A DNA stretch of 5,976 nucleotides from UBA1149 sp963579235 (GTDB lineage Bacteria; Desulfobacterota; Binatia; UBA1149), in assembly GCA_963579235.1 (NCBI GenBank), contig CAUZFM010000114.1:1-5976 (forward strand), written 5' to 3'. Positions 5,389 through 5,976 of this stretch are shown one piece after another. The notes beneath the pieces were generated by a model, which did not search any database, was not told the DNA's origin, and saw nothing but the letters and a program-made list of their open reading frames with translations. Each line of letters opens with the position of its first letter. The first letter of the stretch is position 1. The translations under genes and the position numbers were made by a program.

Positions 5389-5976
5389 ATGAAAGTTCTA
5401 CGAACCCCTGACGAGCAATTCAACAATCTTCCCGGCTACCCCTTCGAGCCCCACTACACCGACCTACCCGACGGCGACGGCGGCACGCTGCGCGTTCACC
5501 ACCTCGACGAGGGACCAGGCGACGGCCCGGTTGTGCTCTGCTTACACGGGCAGCCGACCTGGAGCTACCTCTACCGCCTGATGATACCGCCGCTGGTGGA
5601 GTCGGGTCTGCGGGTGCTTGCGCCGGACCTGGTGGGCTACGGCCGCAGCGACAAACCCGCCGCGCGCGAGGACTACAGCTACCAGCGACAGGTCGACTGG
5701 ATGACCGCGTGGCTGGAAGCCAACGACGTCACCGGTGCAACACTGTTCGGGCAGGACTGGGGAGGACTTATCGGCCTGAGGCTGGTGGCCGAAAACCCCG
5801 GGCGCTTCGACAGGGTGGTCATCAGCAACACCGGACTGCCGGTGCCCCCCGACCTGCCAGCCGGCATCGTCGAGGAAGTAAAAGACTTCAGGCAGAACGC
5901 ACCCACGCCCACCATGATGGAGATGGCCGCCGCAATTTCGGGTGACTCGCAGGGTGGCAACAGCGATGAGATCGGA
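5389..5976 (+). CDS. Haloalkane dehalogenase (HLD-I type alpha/beta hydrolase), 3' end missing
   Basis: The first 196 codons of an alpha/beta-hydrolase closely resembling HLD-I haloalkane dehalogenases such as DhlA, which cleave carbon-halogen bonds hydrolytically to give an alcohol and halide. Seen: L-H-G-Q-P-T-W-S-Y-L-Y-R (oxyanion/halide loop, H53-G54-Q55), A-P-D-L-V-G-Y-G-R-S-D-K-P, and the nucleophile elbow F-G-Q-D-W-G-G with nucleophile D123 and halide-stabilising W124. These numbers are one less than DhlA's D124 and W125. Position 55 is Gln where DhlA has Glu56. The catalytic acid, histidine and second halide-binding Trp would lie beyond the window. ATG 5389 has AGGAG 5 bases upstream. 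An epoxide hydrolase or other alpha/beta-hydrolase is less likely because of D-W and H-G-Q-P-T-W. Actual substrates are unknown. Confidence 0.9.
   Translation, partial: MKVLRTPDEQFNNLPGYPFEPHYTDLPDGDGGTLRVHHLDEGPGDGPVVLCLHGQPTWSYLYRLMIPPLVESGLRVLAPDLVGYGRSDKPAAREDYSYQRQVDWMTAWLEANDVTGATLFGQDWGGLIGLRLVAENPGRFDRVVISNTGLPVPPDLPAGIVEEVKDFRQNAPTPTMMEMAAAISGDSQGGNSDEIG

Noticed and set aside
4067..5392. 441-codon open frame on the plus strand
   Set aside because: It is antisense to the LLM gene and the start of the sulfatase gene, whose proteins carry clear family motifs. Its translation is rich in His, Arg, Gly and Val without recognisable domains, as expected for a shadow frame in GC-rich DNA.

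Overview
This is a high-GC bacterial window, fully packed with enzyme genes and with almost no non-coding DNA. The sulfatase has a lipoprotein-type signal, which points to a Gram-negative cell. A P450, an F420-type luciferase-like oxidoreductase, an HLD-I haloalkane dehalogenase and an apparent selenoprotein together would suit a deltaproteobacterial-grade, Myxococcota-like or Binatota-like lineage. That taxonomic guess is weak. No RNA genes, CRISPR arrays, insertion sequences or phage genes were seen.

Layout. Positions 1-1155 (+) hold the C-terminal bulk of a cytochrome P450 that begins before the window. Converging on it with a 4-bp gap is a minus-strand series, read right to left: an LLM-class flavin/F420-dependent oxidoreductase (5338-4253), a type I sulfatase lipoprotein (4235-2571), a peroxiredoxin-like redoxin (2481-1957) and a short-chain dehydrogenase (1960-1160). 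Spacings are 17 bp between LLM and sulfatase, 89 bp between sulfatase and redoxin, and an ATGA overlap between redoxin and SDR. Diverging from the LLM gene across 50 bp is a haloalkane dehalogenase (5389 onward, +), cut by the window end.

The main discovery is in the redoxin. Its frame is interrupted by one TGA at 2365-2367, exactly where the family has the first Cys of a CxxC motif (context F-F-R-G-Y-W-[TGA]-P-F-C). Read through, it gives a 174-residue protein with U39-P-F-C42, a UxxC selenoprotein. A hairpin with a G-starting apical loop 26 nt after the TGA is a candidate bacterial SECIS element. Routine gene calling would truncate this gene to a 132-residue fragment lacking its active site. 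The gap before it holds three 13-bp tandem repeats overlapping a possible promoter that would place transcription start on the ATG (leaderless).

Functionally the genes are oxidative and hydrolytic enzymes for small organic molecules: P450 hydroxylation, F420/flavin redox chemistry, sulfate ester hydrolysis, NAD-dependent alcohol/ketone interconversion and dehalogenation, plus a selenium-dependent thiol redox enzyme. A catabolic or detoxification locus for sulfated, halogenated or lipid-like compounds is a reasonable inference. No substrate can be named from sequence.
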